A DNA stretch of 64,000 nucleotides from Casuarina equisetifolia (Eukaryota; Streptophyta; Magnoliopsida; Fagales; Casuarinaceae). Under the pieces are notes generated by a model. The model had not been told where the DNA came from. It made no database searches and worked only from the letters and a program-made list of their open reading frames with translations. Below are positions 25,758 through 39,857 of this stretch, piece by piece. Every line of letters begins with the position of its first letter. Within the stretch, counting starts at the first letter, position 1. Where the stretch lies: NCBI GenBank assembly GCA_028551475.1, contig CM052356.1, positions 25,323,884 to 25,387,883 of the forward strand, written 5' to 3'. Both the position numbers and the translations under genes were made by a program.

Positions 25758-28143
25758 TGAAAGAGGGTGATAATAATAGCATAATATTCTTTTCATCTTT
25801 GATGCGTAGAAGAACTTAGAATAAAATCACTCACCTAATACAAGAAAATAGATCTACTATTTCTGATATGATGCCTTGCATAAAGCTATCATTACATATT
25901 ATTAAACTATACTTGAAAGTTCTCCTACTAATAACATTTCCATTAAAAGGTACATTTCCTTATTCCATGAGAATGTGAATGAATTGTTGAATTTACCTAC
26001 TTTGAATGATCAAATATGGTGAGAGTTATTTGGGGATTTCATGATTTCAAAGCTCCTAATCCTGATGGTTACAACAATCTATTTTATAAGAAAGCTTAGC
26101 CTATTATCGATTGTGACATAGAAGATGCAGTGTTAGATTTTTTCTCATGCAGGAAATTATTGAAAGCTACTAATGCTACCTTGTTATGCCTAGTTCCAAA
26201 AACCTCCAATCCAAGTTGCATGAAGTATTTTTGGCCAATTAATTGCTATAATGTTTTATATAAAGTGATCTCTAAACTACTTGCAGAAAGGATAAGCCTC
26301 ATTCTCCTTATTGTGATTAGCCAAAACCACATTGCTTTTATTAGGGGTCATCAAATCTCTGAAAAATGTTATGCTTTGTCCAAAATTACTTCATAACTAT
26401 CATAAAGGAGATGAAGGTAAAGGTGTTGCCATTAAGATTGATCTCATGAAAGCTTATGACATAATTAAATGGGATGCAATATTAGGTGTCCTCAAAGCTA
26501 TTCATACTCCTCAAACTTTGCTTGATCTCATTAGCCAATGCATTACTACTACTAGATTCTCTATGAACTTCAATGGTGAGCATGTTGGTTATTTTAAAAG
26601 CACCAATGGATTAAGGCAAGGAGATCCTTTGTCTCCTTATTTATTTGTCATTGTCATGGAGATTCTTAATAGGATTATTATTGAGATAACTTCTATTTCT
26701 ACTTTTAAATATCACTAGCATTGTAATAGGGAGAAAATCACTCACATTTACTTTATTGATGACTTATTTTTATTTGCACATGGGGATGTTAATTCAGTGT
26801 TATGTCTCACTGATGCTTTGGAGGACTTTGCGACACTCACAGGTTTATATTTTAATCCTAGCAAATGTTAGATATTTTTTTCAGGATTCACTTAACAAGA
26901 AAAGCTTTTAATACAAGACCGCACTCCATTCCCTGAAGGAAAACTCCCTATTAGGTATCTTGGTGTTCCTTTTATTACAAAAGGCTTACTTATATTAATT
27001 GTAAGGTTTTGATAGAGAAAATCATGACAAGAATTGATGGATAGGGAATGAAACAGCTAAGCTATGCTAAACAGTTACAATTGACAAAATCAGTTCTTAC
27101 TTCTATTTGTACCTTTTGGATGCAAAATGTTCTCTCCCAAAACAAACCATTTTTTATATTGAAAACAAGATTAAGCACTTTCTATGGGTAGGAAATTCAA
27201 AAGACCATAAAACTCATAAGGTTGCTTATCAAGTTGTTTGTTCACCTAAAAAGGAATAAGGACTTAGACTACTAGACCTTAAAGTGTGGAATAAGGTTTT
27301 GTTGGAATGATCACTCTAGAATCTCATCAATTGTATAAATTCATCCTAATGGAGTAAATGGATTCATAGTCTATATATTTTGACATCAAAGGAAATATGG
27401 CATGGAGTTAGAAAGGTCTTTTAAAGCTACAACAAATTTTCACCTTTACGTTATCTAAACCTTTTTATTGTTGTAAAGAAACATACAAGGAATTACACCA
27501 AGTAAATACTGAATTAAATGGTATGATTTGATATAGTTAGAAGGAATTAGCAAACATAACTTCATTAGTTGGCTCATATGTAAGGACAAACTTCCTACAA
27601 CAGAAGTGATTTCTCAATGACTTCCCTCAATTGATCTGTATTGTAATTTTTATAGTTCTTAATATAAAAGTAAGTCACACTTTTTTTTTAGTGTATTTGG
27701 ACTAGCCAAATTTGGAGAAGCATTCTAGCATAATAAGGCCTTTGTAAAAACATCAACGATTGAAATTTTAAACTATAATGGATAATTAAAGCAACTAAGG
27801 AAAAGGATTCAATTGCAAAGCTTCTTAAACTTTCTTTCTTAACATGTCTCTATTGTATATGGTTTGAACATAATTGTAGACGTTTTCAAAATAAGACTGT
27901 TAAAATACCAATTTTGTTGGCTAGAATCAAGAAAGCAATTCATGAAAGAGCATATCTATTTAGAAACATTAAACTTTCTTAGGCAAATGTTTTATAATGT
28001 CATAGTTGGAGGATTTCAAATTATATTTTCTCTTAGATGAATTATAATGTTAGGGTATACTCCTAAGCTTTTATATTCTCTTATTCTTTAATGAATAAAC
28101 TCACATATTCATTAAAAAAATTAAATTAAATTAAAAAAAAAAA
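25758..28143 (+). mobile_element. L1-type LINE, copy B, 3' part (reverse transcriptase)
   Basis: This is the continuation of the LINE cut at 19142. Reverse transcriptase reads 'CLVPKTSNPS', 'RPISC'-like 'WPINCYNVLYKVISK', 'ISQNHIAFIRGHQI' (about 26190-26370), 'DLMKAYD' at about 26438, 'GLRQGDPLSPYLF' at about 26611 and the active-site box YFIDD at about 26754. The 3' part parallels copies A and C, and the element ends in an A-rich tail at about 28113-28143. The frame carries numerous stops and shifts. Confidence 0.88.
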
Positions 28144-28329
28144 TTAACCTTTGATAGCGACTTCAAGATGCAAGTAGAGGGTGGAGGCATGGGTAAGTTT
28201 TGTGAGCTTGATTTGAAGTGGGTAGCAATAGAGCCTGAGTGGCAAAATGGATATGTATGGTTGGTGAACTTGCAAAAGGATCGAAAACAAGTAGCTTTCA
28301 CTGGATAGCTAAATTGATATCAAGTTAAA

Positions 28330-28633
28330 TTAGAATTTTTATAATATATTATAGAAATTTATGTATAAAATAGCAACATGAAAATAAAAGAATTTGAAGA
28401 ACAAAGTCAAGAATAGCAAGAGAAAGCTTTAAAATTTAATGATTTTGAAGTACAATTGATTAGTCTATTTATAGTGACCAAAAGATGATCTAGATTTTCT
28501 TTTGAAACCATCATGTTTATTGACATTTGTAACCGTCATGTATTTTGACATTTTGTAACCAATGGTCTTTTGAAATTTTGCAATCAACTAGAGAAATTAG
28601 TATTTTGCTTTTATTGGTTAATTCTTATTTTAA
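28330..28633 (-). repeat. LTR-like repeat matching 10155-10432
   Basis: It is similar along its length to the LTR-like end of the Copia remnant near 10.2 kb and has the same TGTTAAAATAAGAATT start on the minus strand (28633 leftward). No coding region adjoins it, so it may be a solo LTR. The left end and a target duplication were not found. Confidence 0.5.
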
Positions 28634-29451
28634 CACCTTGGAAAGTTTAAGCATAACCCTTTGAAGGAGTGACTTTTGGGAGTTAAGTAATGAAGAAAAT
28701 AGCTATTTTGTTTTATTTTTTAGTTTAACTATATGGCATCTTCATGCTTAAAAAGAAAAAGGACACCTAGTAATTCTTAATAATATAAGGCTTAATGTTC
28801 TAAACTAGCAATATAGGCCAACGAACTAACCAAATGAGTATGAGTTGGACTTTGATATTCTAGACTGACAATATAAGTTGATGGATTGGTTGTGCAAATA
28901 CAAGTCTATCCCACTTAGTTTTCCTTGTTGTTAAGTCGCCCACTCAAATTCTGCCCATTTATTTTCTTTTGTGTTTCTTTATGATGTACTTTATATGTAA
29001 CAACCCCTTTTATTAGAGAAACATTAAATTTCTAAATTGTATAGATGCACTATTTAATAAGACTATTATTATGATTTAATCTTTATGGTTGTAAAATTTG
29101 TCTTAATTCAAATATCATTAGTTTAGAAATCTAAGTATCCTAATTCAATGTATCTTATTTCAAATCTAAGTAACATTAATACATTTACAGCTACACTGTA
29201 AGTGTGTAATTGATACTACATTAAGTATTCGAGAAAAGGCAAACACTTATATAAACCTTTTGGATCCTTTTATCCACACACTTTCTTTACTTCTTCCTAT
29301 ACTCTCTACTCTTAAATCCTCCCTATTTGTTTCTCTAAAAGCCCCCCTCATGGTGATCCTAGTTAAAGGCTGACTAAATTCTGAGTCTTAAACTGACTTA
29401 CTCTAAGTATGTTATATTAAACTCAACCAACATTCAAAGATAAACATTTCT
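28634..29451. other. AT-rich sequence, no feature seen
   Basis: No recognisable coding homology or element ends were found between the LTR-like repeat and the decayed PRISE copy. Confidence 0.45.
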
Positions 29452-29990
29452 TTCAAGGCATAATCTTGTGAGCTTTCATCTTGTCTATCCACAAAATGAA
29501 CTATTTGACAAGGTCCTTGAACCATGCAACTCACTCCCTTTGCTTTTATTCATGTTGTCCACATAATCACTCCCAACCAGACACAAGTCCAAAAGGCACT
29601 AGGCCCTAGCCTCCTCCAACTGATTCTCCCTCATAATCTCTTCCCATAATGGACACTTGTCCTTCATCATCTCCACCAAGCTAACTTTCTCACCCCCTTC
29701 AAATTTGTACTTCTCAATCCCAAATCACTTTACCAATGCCTTCCAAAGATGCTTCCATTTGAACATGTCCCCGATGTTGCAATTAAACACTTCGATCCAA
29801 GCATTGGGATTCGTCACCACCCATATTTGGTGCTCCACAATAAGATCCACATCTGAAGCCACAAAATAATTCTCCCAAGCTGCTTTGCTTTTAGGGAATT
29901 TCAATGGAATGGCTTTTTACTAGAGTATAAGAGTATGTGCCTTTGCAATTCTAGTAACTTTGCTCCACCACCAACTCATTTTAGGACTAT
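29452..29990 (-). pseudogene. Decayed PRISE gene, centre deleted
   Basis: The minus strand from about 29925 down to 29452 matches the C-terminal half of the PRISE genes: the FPG-K-AW region, 'ASDVDLIVEHQIW'-like, 'FNCNIGDMFKWKHLW', 'EMMKDKCPLWEEI', and the NKSK region near the end. At about 29926 the match jumps to exon 1 with its splice region (complement of 'gtgcctttgcaattctag'), with a WWW-type codon run partly preserved at about 29955-29990. About two hundred residues in the middle are missing and the rest carries stops and shifts. It is non-functional and older than the copies at 33-46 kb. Confidence 0.82.
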
Positions 29991-30417
29991 TGGACTGGGA
30001 GAAAGAAAAGGATGAAAATAGCAAGAAAGGTATGATCGAGAGTTAACAGAGGTCAAATGCAATGGTAAAACATTATCCAAAGGCTTTTGAAGCTTTCTGC
30101 ATTAACTTTAGAGAGAAAAAAATAATTAAAATCCAGAAATGAATAAAAGAAATGACAAATTTTGTGAGGACACTGAGGGGACTAGAATTTTAAGATTAGG
30201 AACTGAACACAAAGAGTTGGCGTAGACAGACAAGGGGTATCTCTATTGCTTTTCTTGTGGGGCACCTACTTTGAAAAAACCTACCTCTATTAAGTACAAT
30301 TCGCCATTTCTTCCGAGGAAGCTAAAAGCTTATTCCAAAATTCCTTTAAGTGTGCAACCTTGCTACTCAACTACTCCCTGATTGCATCTTTAAAGCTTCT
30401 TTTTATTTGGTGAAAAG

Positions 30418-30840
30418 GTAAATTATATGAATAAATATTAAAGTACAAAAGCAGAAGAGCATACCCTAACATTACAAAAGTTACCATATCTATAAAAAGA
30501 TGAAAGTTGGAAGCCTTCAAATTTCACTCAAAATAACATTACCTTGAGAGGATTTTATATTTCTAAATAAAAAAACTCTCTCTTATACTACCTTCTTTAC
30601 TTTTGCTAAGAAAATATGGATATCAATTGTTTTTCCCTAAAAACGTCTTATATTTCGTTCAATCCATATACAAAAAAAAAAGTAAAAAAGATATCTTGAA
30701 AAGTTTAGCAGTTAAATCCTTTTCTTTAATTGCTTTGATCATTCATTATAGTTCTTTATTTCATCCTCCAATGTCATGTTAAATTCCATTCTAAGTGAAA
30801 ATACTTTTCCAAATCATCCTTGTCCATATACATTTAAAAA
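30418..30840 (-). mobile_element. L1-type LINE 3' end, copy D
   Basis: The reverse complement matches the last 400 bp or so of the LINE at 11050-12356: the 'tgtaatgttagggtatgc' block near the tail, the region before it corresponding to 'ttaggaatattaaactctctc', and further left the 'gattgaacg' region. It is short, diverged and 5'-truncated. Confidence 0.72.
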
Positions 30841-32279
30841 ATAAATGACTCTTATTTTTAATATAAGATTAACAAAAATCATAATATATGTTTATTGAAA
30901 GAAGCCATTGTGCAATTTGTAAAGCTTTTGTATTGTCTTTTAGTTCCTATATTTTGTTCATATATGTATGTACTACACTTATTCAATATGTGGTTCATGT
31001 TGTGAAACCCTAACATAGAAAACCAATTATAACCTAAAATTATAAGAAGGTTTATGTTGCTTAGGGCTTGGTAGAGCTTTTTACGGTGGCATACCTCCAA
31101 ATGTGTTTGGAGAGACAAAATTGTACCTATAATTTTATTGAAAGTTTGTGAAAAGCCTTTTTATAAAGAGGTGGATGTAGACTCATTGGTTGATAGTCAA
31201 ACCATTTGAAAAAGAATTTGTGTTGTGGCTATTTTACTTTATGTCCACAATTCATTTCTTATTGCCTTGCATTTGAATAGTTGATTTACTCACTTAATTG
31301 ATTGAAGTCAAATTAGTTTTATGATACATATAATGTTAGTTAAAATACAAGAAAACAACAAGCTTAAATGATAAGAGAATACTAATATCTCTAAGGGTAA
31401 AAGTTAGAAATCAACTAAGTCACACCTCTTTTAAGTGAAGCTACAAACCTTAAACCTTACTCTCATAGTTTCTACACATCCTTATAGAAACCTACCCCAT
31501 GGCCTATTCTTAACATTGAGGTCATCCTTTGACCTTCATGCCTACTTCAATGGTAGCTCGGCTAGCAACAAAGATAATTACCATTCTATTGGAGGGCTTC
31601 ATATCTTCCCACGATCCAACCACATATCTTGATGATCTTGTAGAAAAAAGATTGGCTTACGTTCCAGCACTAAAGTCAAATTTAAAAGCCTCGATGACAT
31701 TGTCGCTGAACTAATCAGGATTGAAACTCTCATAACCTCTTAACACTCTAATGCAACAACCTATTTGCACCCTAATGCTGTCCAGATTGATTTTCATTTC
31801 AATTGGAACTCATCGGGATATCTTTAGCAAAAGCCCGTCCTCCACGCTTAAAGTTACCTCAGCCCAAACTCAAGGTACATTCTTGCAAGGGTACGAGTGA
31901 AAAAAATACTACATCACCTACCACATCAGCCTTCGGTGACACACAGATGCCACATCAACATTACACTTTCACGTCCGCGCCATGTCAAAGCCACGGAAGC
32001 ACCACATCTGCTCTACGAATCCATTTATTTCCTTCTGCTTTCTTCTCCCACGTTGCTCGTAATTGTTCCAACAAAAATCAGCCGCTTGATTCCTGGCACT
32101 AAAACTGAAAGAAATTAAACGTTTTCTTTCCCTGATTCTACCGCATTGAATTTGTACATGTTATCAATGATTATAAATAGGCATTACCTATTCATTGGTA
32201 ATCAAAATTTTAAAAAAATTAATTAATTAAAAGCCTTTCGTTTCAAATTTCTCCGCCATGTTCATCCATGTTTTGGCGA
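30841..32279. other. No feature recognised
   Basis: Short open frames occur (for example at 31803-32102) but show no family resemblance and no repetition elsewhere in the window. 31750-32110 is less AT-rich than its surroundings. Confidence 0.4.
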
Positions 32280-32880
32280 GCTTTTGGTTTCCGCTTTTTT
32301 GATTCTAGAAACTAAATGCAAATTTCACACAATAATTGTGATCTTATTCAGAAAGGTTTTCCTATGATCTGCATCTAAAATTTCAACTCGTTGCATTATA
32401 TTCCTAACAAATCAGGAAGTAATTGATTTTGAGCTCTATTGAGTCCTGACAAGTTTATTCAACCCGATTTACCAGCATGTCCATGTTTTTCAATATCTAA
32501 GCCAAGTCCAGTTTTACATTTGGTACCTCTGGAACTTAAACTCCGTAGCAACAAAACCATATATGATTCAGCCCCAGATCAGTTCGATAAGGTGGGACAG
32601 AAAGACTAATCCCAGTCTCAAAATTATCAAGATCACACCCCGACAACCTTTAATTAGTAGTTCGAACACTGATTTTGCAACATACCAAATTCTATTACGA
32701 AAGTTATGTCTTAGGTGAAGAGTTGATAAGGGTTAATTAGTTACGTGTAGATAAATCCATTTGGTCGTACAACTATTTACTGATAAATACAAGTCCTATG
32801 AATTCGTTTTCCAAGTTAGCAAAATTTTCAGATTTTTATAGAACCACTAATACAACCTACTATCAAGCTAAACTAACCCT
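32280..32880. repeat. Unit-flanking module R, copy 1
   Basis: This non-coding sequence recurs, diverged, at about 35880-36310, 55240-55500 and 59560-59990, and in part at 46790-46910. Shared landmarks include the region around 'caattattgtgatta', the 'gattttgag...gagtcct' block and a block ending 'aaagttatgt'. It lies between PRISE units and marks the duplication unit. Confidence 0.65.
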
Positions 32881-32939
32881 CTAACTTCTGTAAAAAAAAA
32901 TGATTTATTTTGAAAAGAACAAGAAAAATTTTACAAATA

Positions 32940-33218
32940 TCAAATCGTAGCTATTCTTCTAAGGTGGGAGTACATCCAAGTGGGAGCCTCGTTTTGTATG
33001 AAGTATTTTCGGGCCTGATGCAGAAAACAAATTGGCCCATGTTCATGAAACTTTCCATTCGATATAACAGGGAAAACATTGACTCGAGTATAACTAATCC
33101 AATAGTGACTCTCAAATTTATACCATGCAACACTCTCGACACCCACTGTTAGGATACGTATCCGGATCTTACAGTGAAGTGGGCTGTTCTTGGATGGGGG
33201 GAGTGGCGTTTGACTCAA
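32940..33218 (-). CDS. ORF-X copy 1, unidentified, 92 codons
   Basis: This small open frame is of unknown function. It contains RIRILTVGVESVAWYKF, then a VNVF motif, a GKFHEHGPICFLHQA motif and IQNEAPTW near the end. Two relatives lie in the same position, downstream of a PRISE copy on the same strand (37845-38201 and 55622-55881). Compared with those it lacks four residues after 'HYWI', an in-frame deletion. The longer N-terminus of copy 2 is frameshifted here. No signal peptide or transmembrane segment is evident. It may be a decaying piece of a larger gene. Confidence 0.35.
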   Translation of the reverse strand: MSQTPLPPSKNSPLHCKIRIRILTVGVESVAWYKFESHYWISYTRVNVFPVISNGKFHEHGPICFLHQARKYFIQNEAPTWMYSHLRRIATI

Positions 33219-33674
33219 GTGCGGATGGATATTGGATGTTTATGGGTAAGATTGGGATTTCTGGGAACCAAAATCCTTAGGAAGCCAGAGGATCCATGGG
33301 AAAGAGGAGAAGACACTGCCAGCGTTTTCTGATTAGACTTACTTAGATCTCATTAGCCATCCGTTCTCCTGCGTACAACAAATATAAAATGCCAATGGGG
33401 CTTACATCATTGTGACATCGTGGATGATGTCACTATATACACCATGCCCACATCAGCTCTATACTTAAAATCTAACTAAATTCCTTAAATCCTAACAAAT
33501 TCTTGATTAAATACAAAATAAATACTTACATCCTACCCAAATAAGGTTTGGACCGCAATACCCAACCACCACAAGTCCACAACAAAGACAAAGAGAGGAA
33601 GCCATATTTCTCTCCACAGTTATTGTATACAACACCACCGAAACCATTCCGTCTGAGATACATATTGAATTATT

Positions 33675-34200
<526 letters not shown>

Positions 34201-35199
34201 TCTGTGGCTCTTGGAGTGGAGAGGGTAGAATGGGAAGCGACAGAGCCTAGTAAATGGAATTGGAGTCACAATCTGAATCTGAACGCTGGGAGGATGCTAA
34301 GCCACAGCTTTCTGATCCAATTTATATGAAAAGACAGAAGAAAAAATAAAATCCAGAAGATAACAGAAGAACAAACATGACGGGAGCTATGACGACAATT
34401 TAGAAAGGAGCTGGCTACCAAGAATTCAATGGAATGATGGGAACTCGACTAAAAGTCCAATAAGGATAAGGGTTCGTACAATAAGATGGACTGACGACAG
34501 TGTCCCCTATTGGATAATTGAGCACAACAGGGAAAGGTTGTATCGGGACATCGAGTATGTCTATATTGCTCTTGTAGGTCTTTGAATTGAAAAGTCTCTG
34601 GAGATTTCTGCTCGAGAAGAGATTAAAGCTTCTAGCTCAGAGCCGGGCCTTTCTCGTTTCTACCTCTTCGGCATGAGGTTTCAACTCCTTCGGTGTCTAT
34701 TTCCTAATTGTGGGCCAAGCATTTATGCGCAAGCGCATAACAGCCATAAATCACCGTTAATTATGATAACTTTTTCTCAGAGAATTAATTACTTTACACT
34801 TGCCAACGGTTGCGCTGACAGTGGATTGCTGCGATTGCTGAGAAAGTACCTGCCGACAAACGGAAAGGAAGTGAATGTTGTGAGATCTCTTTTTCAAGGC
34901 GATAGTTGAAGCTTTAGGCTTAGAGCCTTATGTAGATCTCGGTTTATCAGGCCCAAAGTTTCAACATGAAGCGACCAGAGCCCAAGTTAAGTGAAAGTGT
35001 TTAGATTAAGATAGCCTAAGTTTGTTTTGGGCTCATACAGTAAGGCTGGACAAGAATAACGACTGTAGGATGGCTGCAGCAAAATAACATCTCCCACAGG
35101 TAAAGTACAGGGAGAAGAGTTCGCATTGCAACACCTCAAAGCATGGCAGGGGCTGCGAATATGAACAAACTCAAGACCAATCCAGAAACTCAGTTGTTT
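34201..35199. other. Upstream flank of the deleted PRISE copy
   Basis: It matches the upstream flanks of the PRISE copies at 46320-46790 and 57256-58200. A TATAAAT-type box, read on the minus strand, lies at about 34325-34331 and is conserved in all three. An (aaaat)n stretch occurs at about 34077-34107 within the pseudogene intron. No gene was seen. Confidence 0.5.
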
Positions 35200-37740
35200 A
35201 AATAGATGACTTGAATCTAAATATCACTTTTACCAAAAGTAATTACTTACACTAAAACATAAAAACCGCTTATACAATATTTTCATATTTATATGAAAAT
35301 TTCAAATACTTAATTACTGATAATTCTAACTCTATAATATCTTAATTTTCTATTTATTTTGTCATTTTGCTAATACTCTCTACAATATTTGTGCCATAGA
35401 AAAATATTAAGTTGCATATTCATTAAGAAAACACCATTAAGTATTGAATTAATATAATGAAGTGTTCATAAGAGAAAATATTCATCATTTAGAGTTATCT
35501 TTCATATTACGAAAAGATATTAAAATCCCAATTTCTTTGATGGTTAAGCATCCATCATGGCTCATATAGAAGGCTAGTGCATAATACAGGATCTTGATGT
35601 ACTTTGTAACTACAAAAAAAGTGAAATTTTCTTCAGTCATAACTTACAAGTTGTTTAAAACCTCAATGAAATACATATGCCATTGAAGATGTAATTGAAC
35701 ATTTAAAACCTAACTCACTTTACTATTTTTTAGATAGTTTACACTCAACTCTTAGTTATGCATACTACAAAATGGACTAATGATTTTTAGCTTCATAAAG
35801 TAATAGAATTTTCTATTAAAGTGATTTTAGGCAAAACTTTCATTAGATCTATTTGTAATCATCACTTTAATTAGTGATCGACCTACTAGATTCCAGTAAC
35901 TAAACTCCAATTTTGTACAATTATTGTGATTACCTACAAAGCTTTTCCTACAATCTACATCAACTTTTAGTCTAATCTTTGCAAAGAAATAAGGGGTAAA
36001 TGATTTTGAGGCATAATGAGTCCTAATGAGTAGACTCAAACTAATGAATTCATTTTTTCTTGACCTTTATTGTTTATTGACTTAACTATTTGCCTAGACA
36101 AAAGCCTAGTTTTAGATTTGTTGTCAGGGAACACAGAGTTCCATGGCAAGAAACCATCTATGGTTCACTTCCAGATCAACAAAGATCGAATAGAATTCAT
36201 ATTTTCGGTCTAAAAATTATCTAAATTGCATGCTACAACTTGTGACTAGTCGTTCAATCACTAAGTTTGGTATAGATCAAATCGTGCTATGGAAATTATG
36301 TTGTCTAGACCCAAACTCAAATAAGGATTAGGAAAAGCTATTATTTAATCTAATGTAAATCTTTAAGACATATGAAGGAACTTCACACACTGGGGGAAAT
36401 ATCTTCCAATTTTGTGTTTGTATAAGTCTATCATGCTAGCTCCAAAAGCAGGACAAAATACGCCGTCTTATTCTAAGCAACAAACTAATCCAAACCCAAA
36501 TGACATCAAAGTCATACGATCCAAATATGGAATAAGTCATCGTGGTATAACCAATACGAGTAGAAATCTTCAAGTGGTGCAAGTCTTCTTTTGTCACAAT
36601 TTTGTCCAAGTATACGATAGAAAACGGAATGTGTAGAAGCCAGAAAAGATAGAAATCTAGCATACTTGTTATCACAATGTCCATGGCGTGGGCATCCCAA
36701 CTCTTCATTTCATACATCCTCCCTTTAACCTTCTTCATGTTCCTTTCCATGGTGACCGGGTGGGTGCAGACTTGAGTAAACTTAGTAGCATACTCTTTTA
36801 CCATCATGTGTTCCTCAATTACATTTCAAAACCGTCCTTGAAAGATTTTGATGAAGAATGGTAGGTGATGATATTAGCTTATTTTTGTTCAGCTTACCAT
36901 AAGGTGGGCTTATATTAATGTTGGTCTAATAAGTGAGACATATAGATTTGATTATAGAATATGAACTACTTAGTGTTGGCCATGGCTAACCAAACAAAAC
37001 CATGATGAGTGGACATATATAAGTAGCACATAAGATTAGGGCTTGATCATATCTTCTAATTTATAATATTTAAGAATACTGTTCAAGTTAGGGTTATGAG
37101 ATGTTTCATTCTTGCAAAACATCAACCCTTTTAGCTTCTATCATCAAGCTAGTACTTTCAAAATAAGAATAGAGAATATACACTTTACATAAAGATTAAA
37201 TTATGCATTTTTGGATCTTCATAAGAGATAATATTATAAAATAATTTCTTGTTTTTCCTTTAATTTTGTTTTCGTAATATTTATTTGGTATTTTAAATTT
37301 GACTATGCAGATCCTGAGTTTACAATCCTATTAGAGATCGACTAACTCTAACCGATGAAGCTGTTGTTGTTGTTATCTTTTATATGAAAAACCAGTTTAT
37401 GTTATATCTTTTAATTTTCTGCAACCGACCTACACTGCTCCACTTTAAGGGAATGAATCGAGGATACTTGATAGCACGATATCTCAAGCAGTTGCTGGGA
37501 CTTTCTGCTGTATAACCGCACACCAATAGCCATGTCTCCAACACGTCACAAAAAACTAGCAACTTGTATCGCCACCGACTTTTGCAAGTTTGTCTAGGTA
37601 ACAGAGGAATACACCAACTTAAGAAACATAAAAAACCAACTCCAATAGATTGTGAAACAATTAAAAGGGGTATACCTATAAATACAAGTTTGCAAAATTC
37701 TAAAATTTGTATCCAAGAAACCATTTTCTACTCTTACAAC
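35200..37740. repeat. Unit-flanking module R, copy 2 (long form)
   Basis: 35238-36480 matches 58888-60160 and 36430-36810 matches 60120-60500 and 47000-47340. On the minus strand 36436-36807 is open for 123 codons ('MERNMKKVKGRMYEMKSW', 'TKEDLHHLKI'). The same frame is recognisable but shorter at 60164-60364 and broken near 47000-47330. No family is recognised. It is treated as repeat-borne sequence, possibly an old gene remnant. Confidence 0.6.
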
Positions 37741-37844
37741 CACTAATACAACCTATAATTAAGCTAAGACCAACCCTCTAACATCTTAAAAACACGATTT
37801 ATTTTGAAAAGAACAAGAAAAAAATTTAAAATTTGAAATCGTAG

Positions 37845-38201
37845 CTATTCTTCTAAGGTGGGGGAATGCAACCAAGTGGGAGCCTTGTTTTGTATCAAGT
37901 ATTTTGGGGCCTGATGCAGAAAACAAATTGTCCCGTGGTCACGAAACTTTCCCTTCGCCATCGCTCGGAAAACATTGACTCGAATACAATTAATGTCGCC
38001 TGCAATCCAATAGTTGTACGATACAACACTCTCGACACCCACTGTTAGGATACGTAACCGTACCTTACTGCGAAGTGGGCTGTTCTTGGATGTGATGGGT
38101 GGCGTTTGAATCAAATGCGCATGGATTTTGGATGTCTTTGGGTTGGATTTGGATTTCTTGGAACCATAATCCTTAGGAAACCGGAGGGTCGAAGAATCCA
38201 T
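37845..38201 (-). CDS. ORF-X copy 2, unidentified, 118 codons
   Basis: This is the longest of the three ORF-X copies. The N-terminus reads MDSSTLRFPKDYGSKKS and is rich in Lys and Ser. It is followed by RLRILTVGVESV, YNYWIAGDIN, RVNVFRAMAKGKF, HGTICFLHQAPKYLIQN and APTWLHS. Relative to the other copies it has a four-residue in-frame gap after GVESV. It lies about 390 bp downstream of the PRISE copy split by Copia, on the same strand. Function and expression are unknown, and coding status rests only on frame conservation among copies. Confidence 0.4.
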   Translation of the reverse strand: MDSSTLRFPKDYGSKKSKSNPKTSKIHAHLIQTPPITSKNSPLRSKVRLRILTVGVESVVSYNYWIAGDINCIRVNVFRAMAKGKFRDHGTICFLHQAPKYLIQNKAPTWLHSPTLEE

Positions 38202-38687
38202 GGGAAAGGGGAGAAGACCCTGCTAGCGTTTTCTGATTAAGCAAACTACTCAAATCTCATCAGGTGTACGTTCTACTGCGTACAAGGAATATGAAATGGC
38301 AAGGCGGGCTTACATCATTGTGACATCGTAGATGATATACACCATGCCCACATCAGCCCATTACTTAAAATCTAACTAAATTCCTTAAATCCTAAATAAT
38401 TTAGCTAATTCTTGATTAAATACAAAATCAATACTTACATCCTAACTAATTAAAGTTTGGACCGTAATATCCAACCACCACAAGTCCCACAACAAAGACA
38501 AAAAGAGAGGAAACCATAATTCTCAGCATGTTTATTGTATACAACACTACCAAAAACATTCCGTCTGGGATTCATATTTAACTCTTTCAGGGCACAATCT
38601 TGGAAGCTCGCAGCTTATCTATCCATGCAGTGAACGATTTTTCGGAGTTCCTGAACCCCAAAAACCCATGCTCCTTACTCTTATTCA

Positions 38688-39857
<1,170 letters not shown>

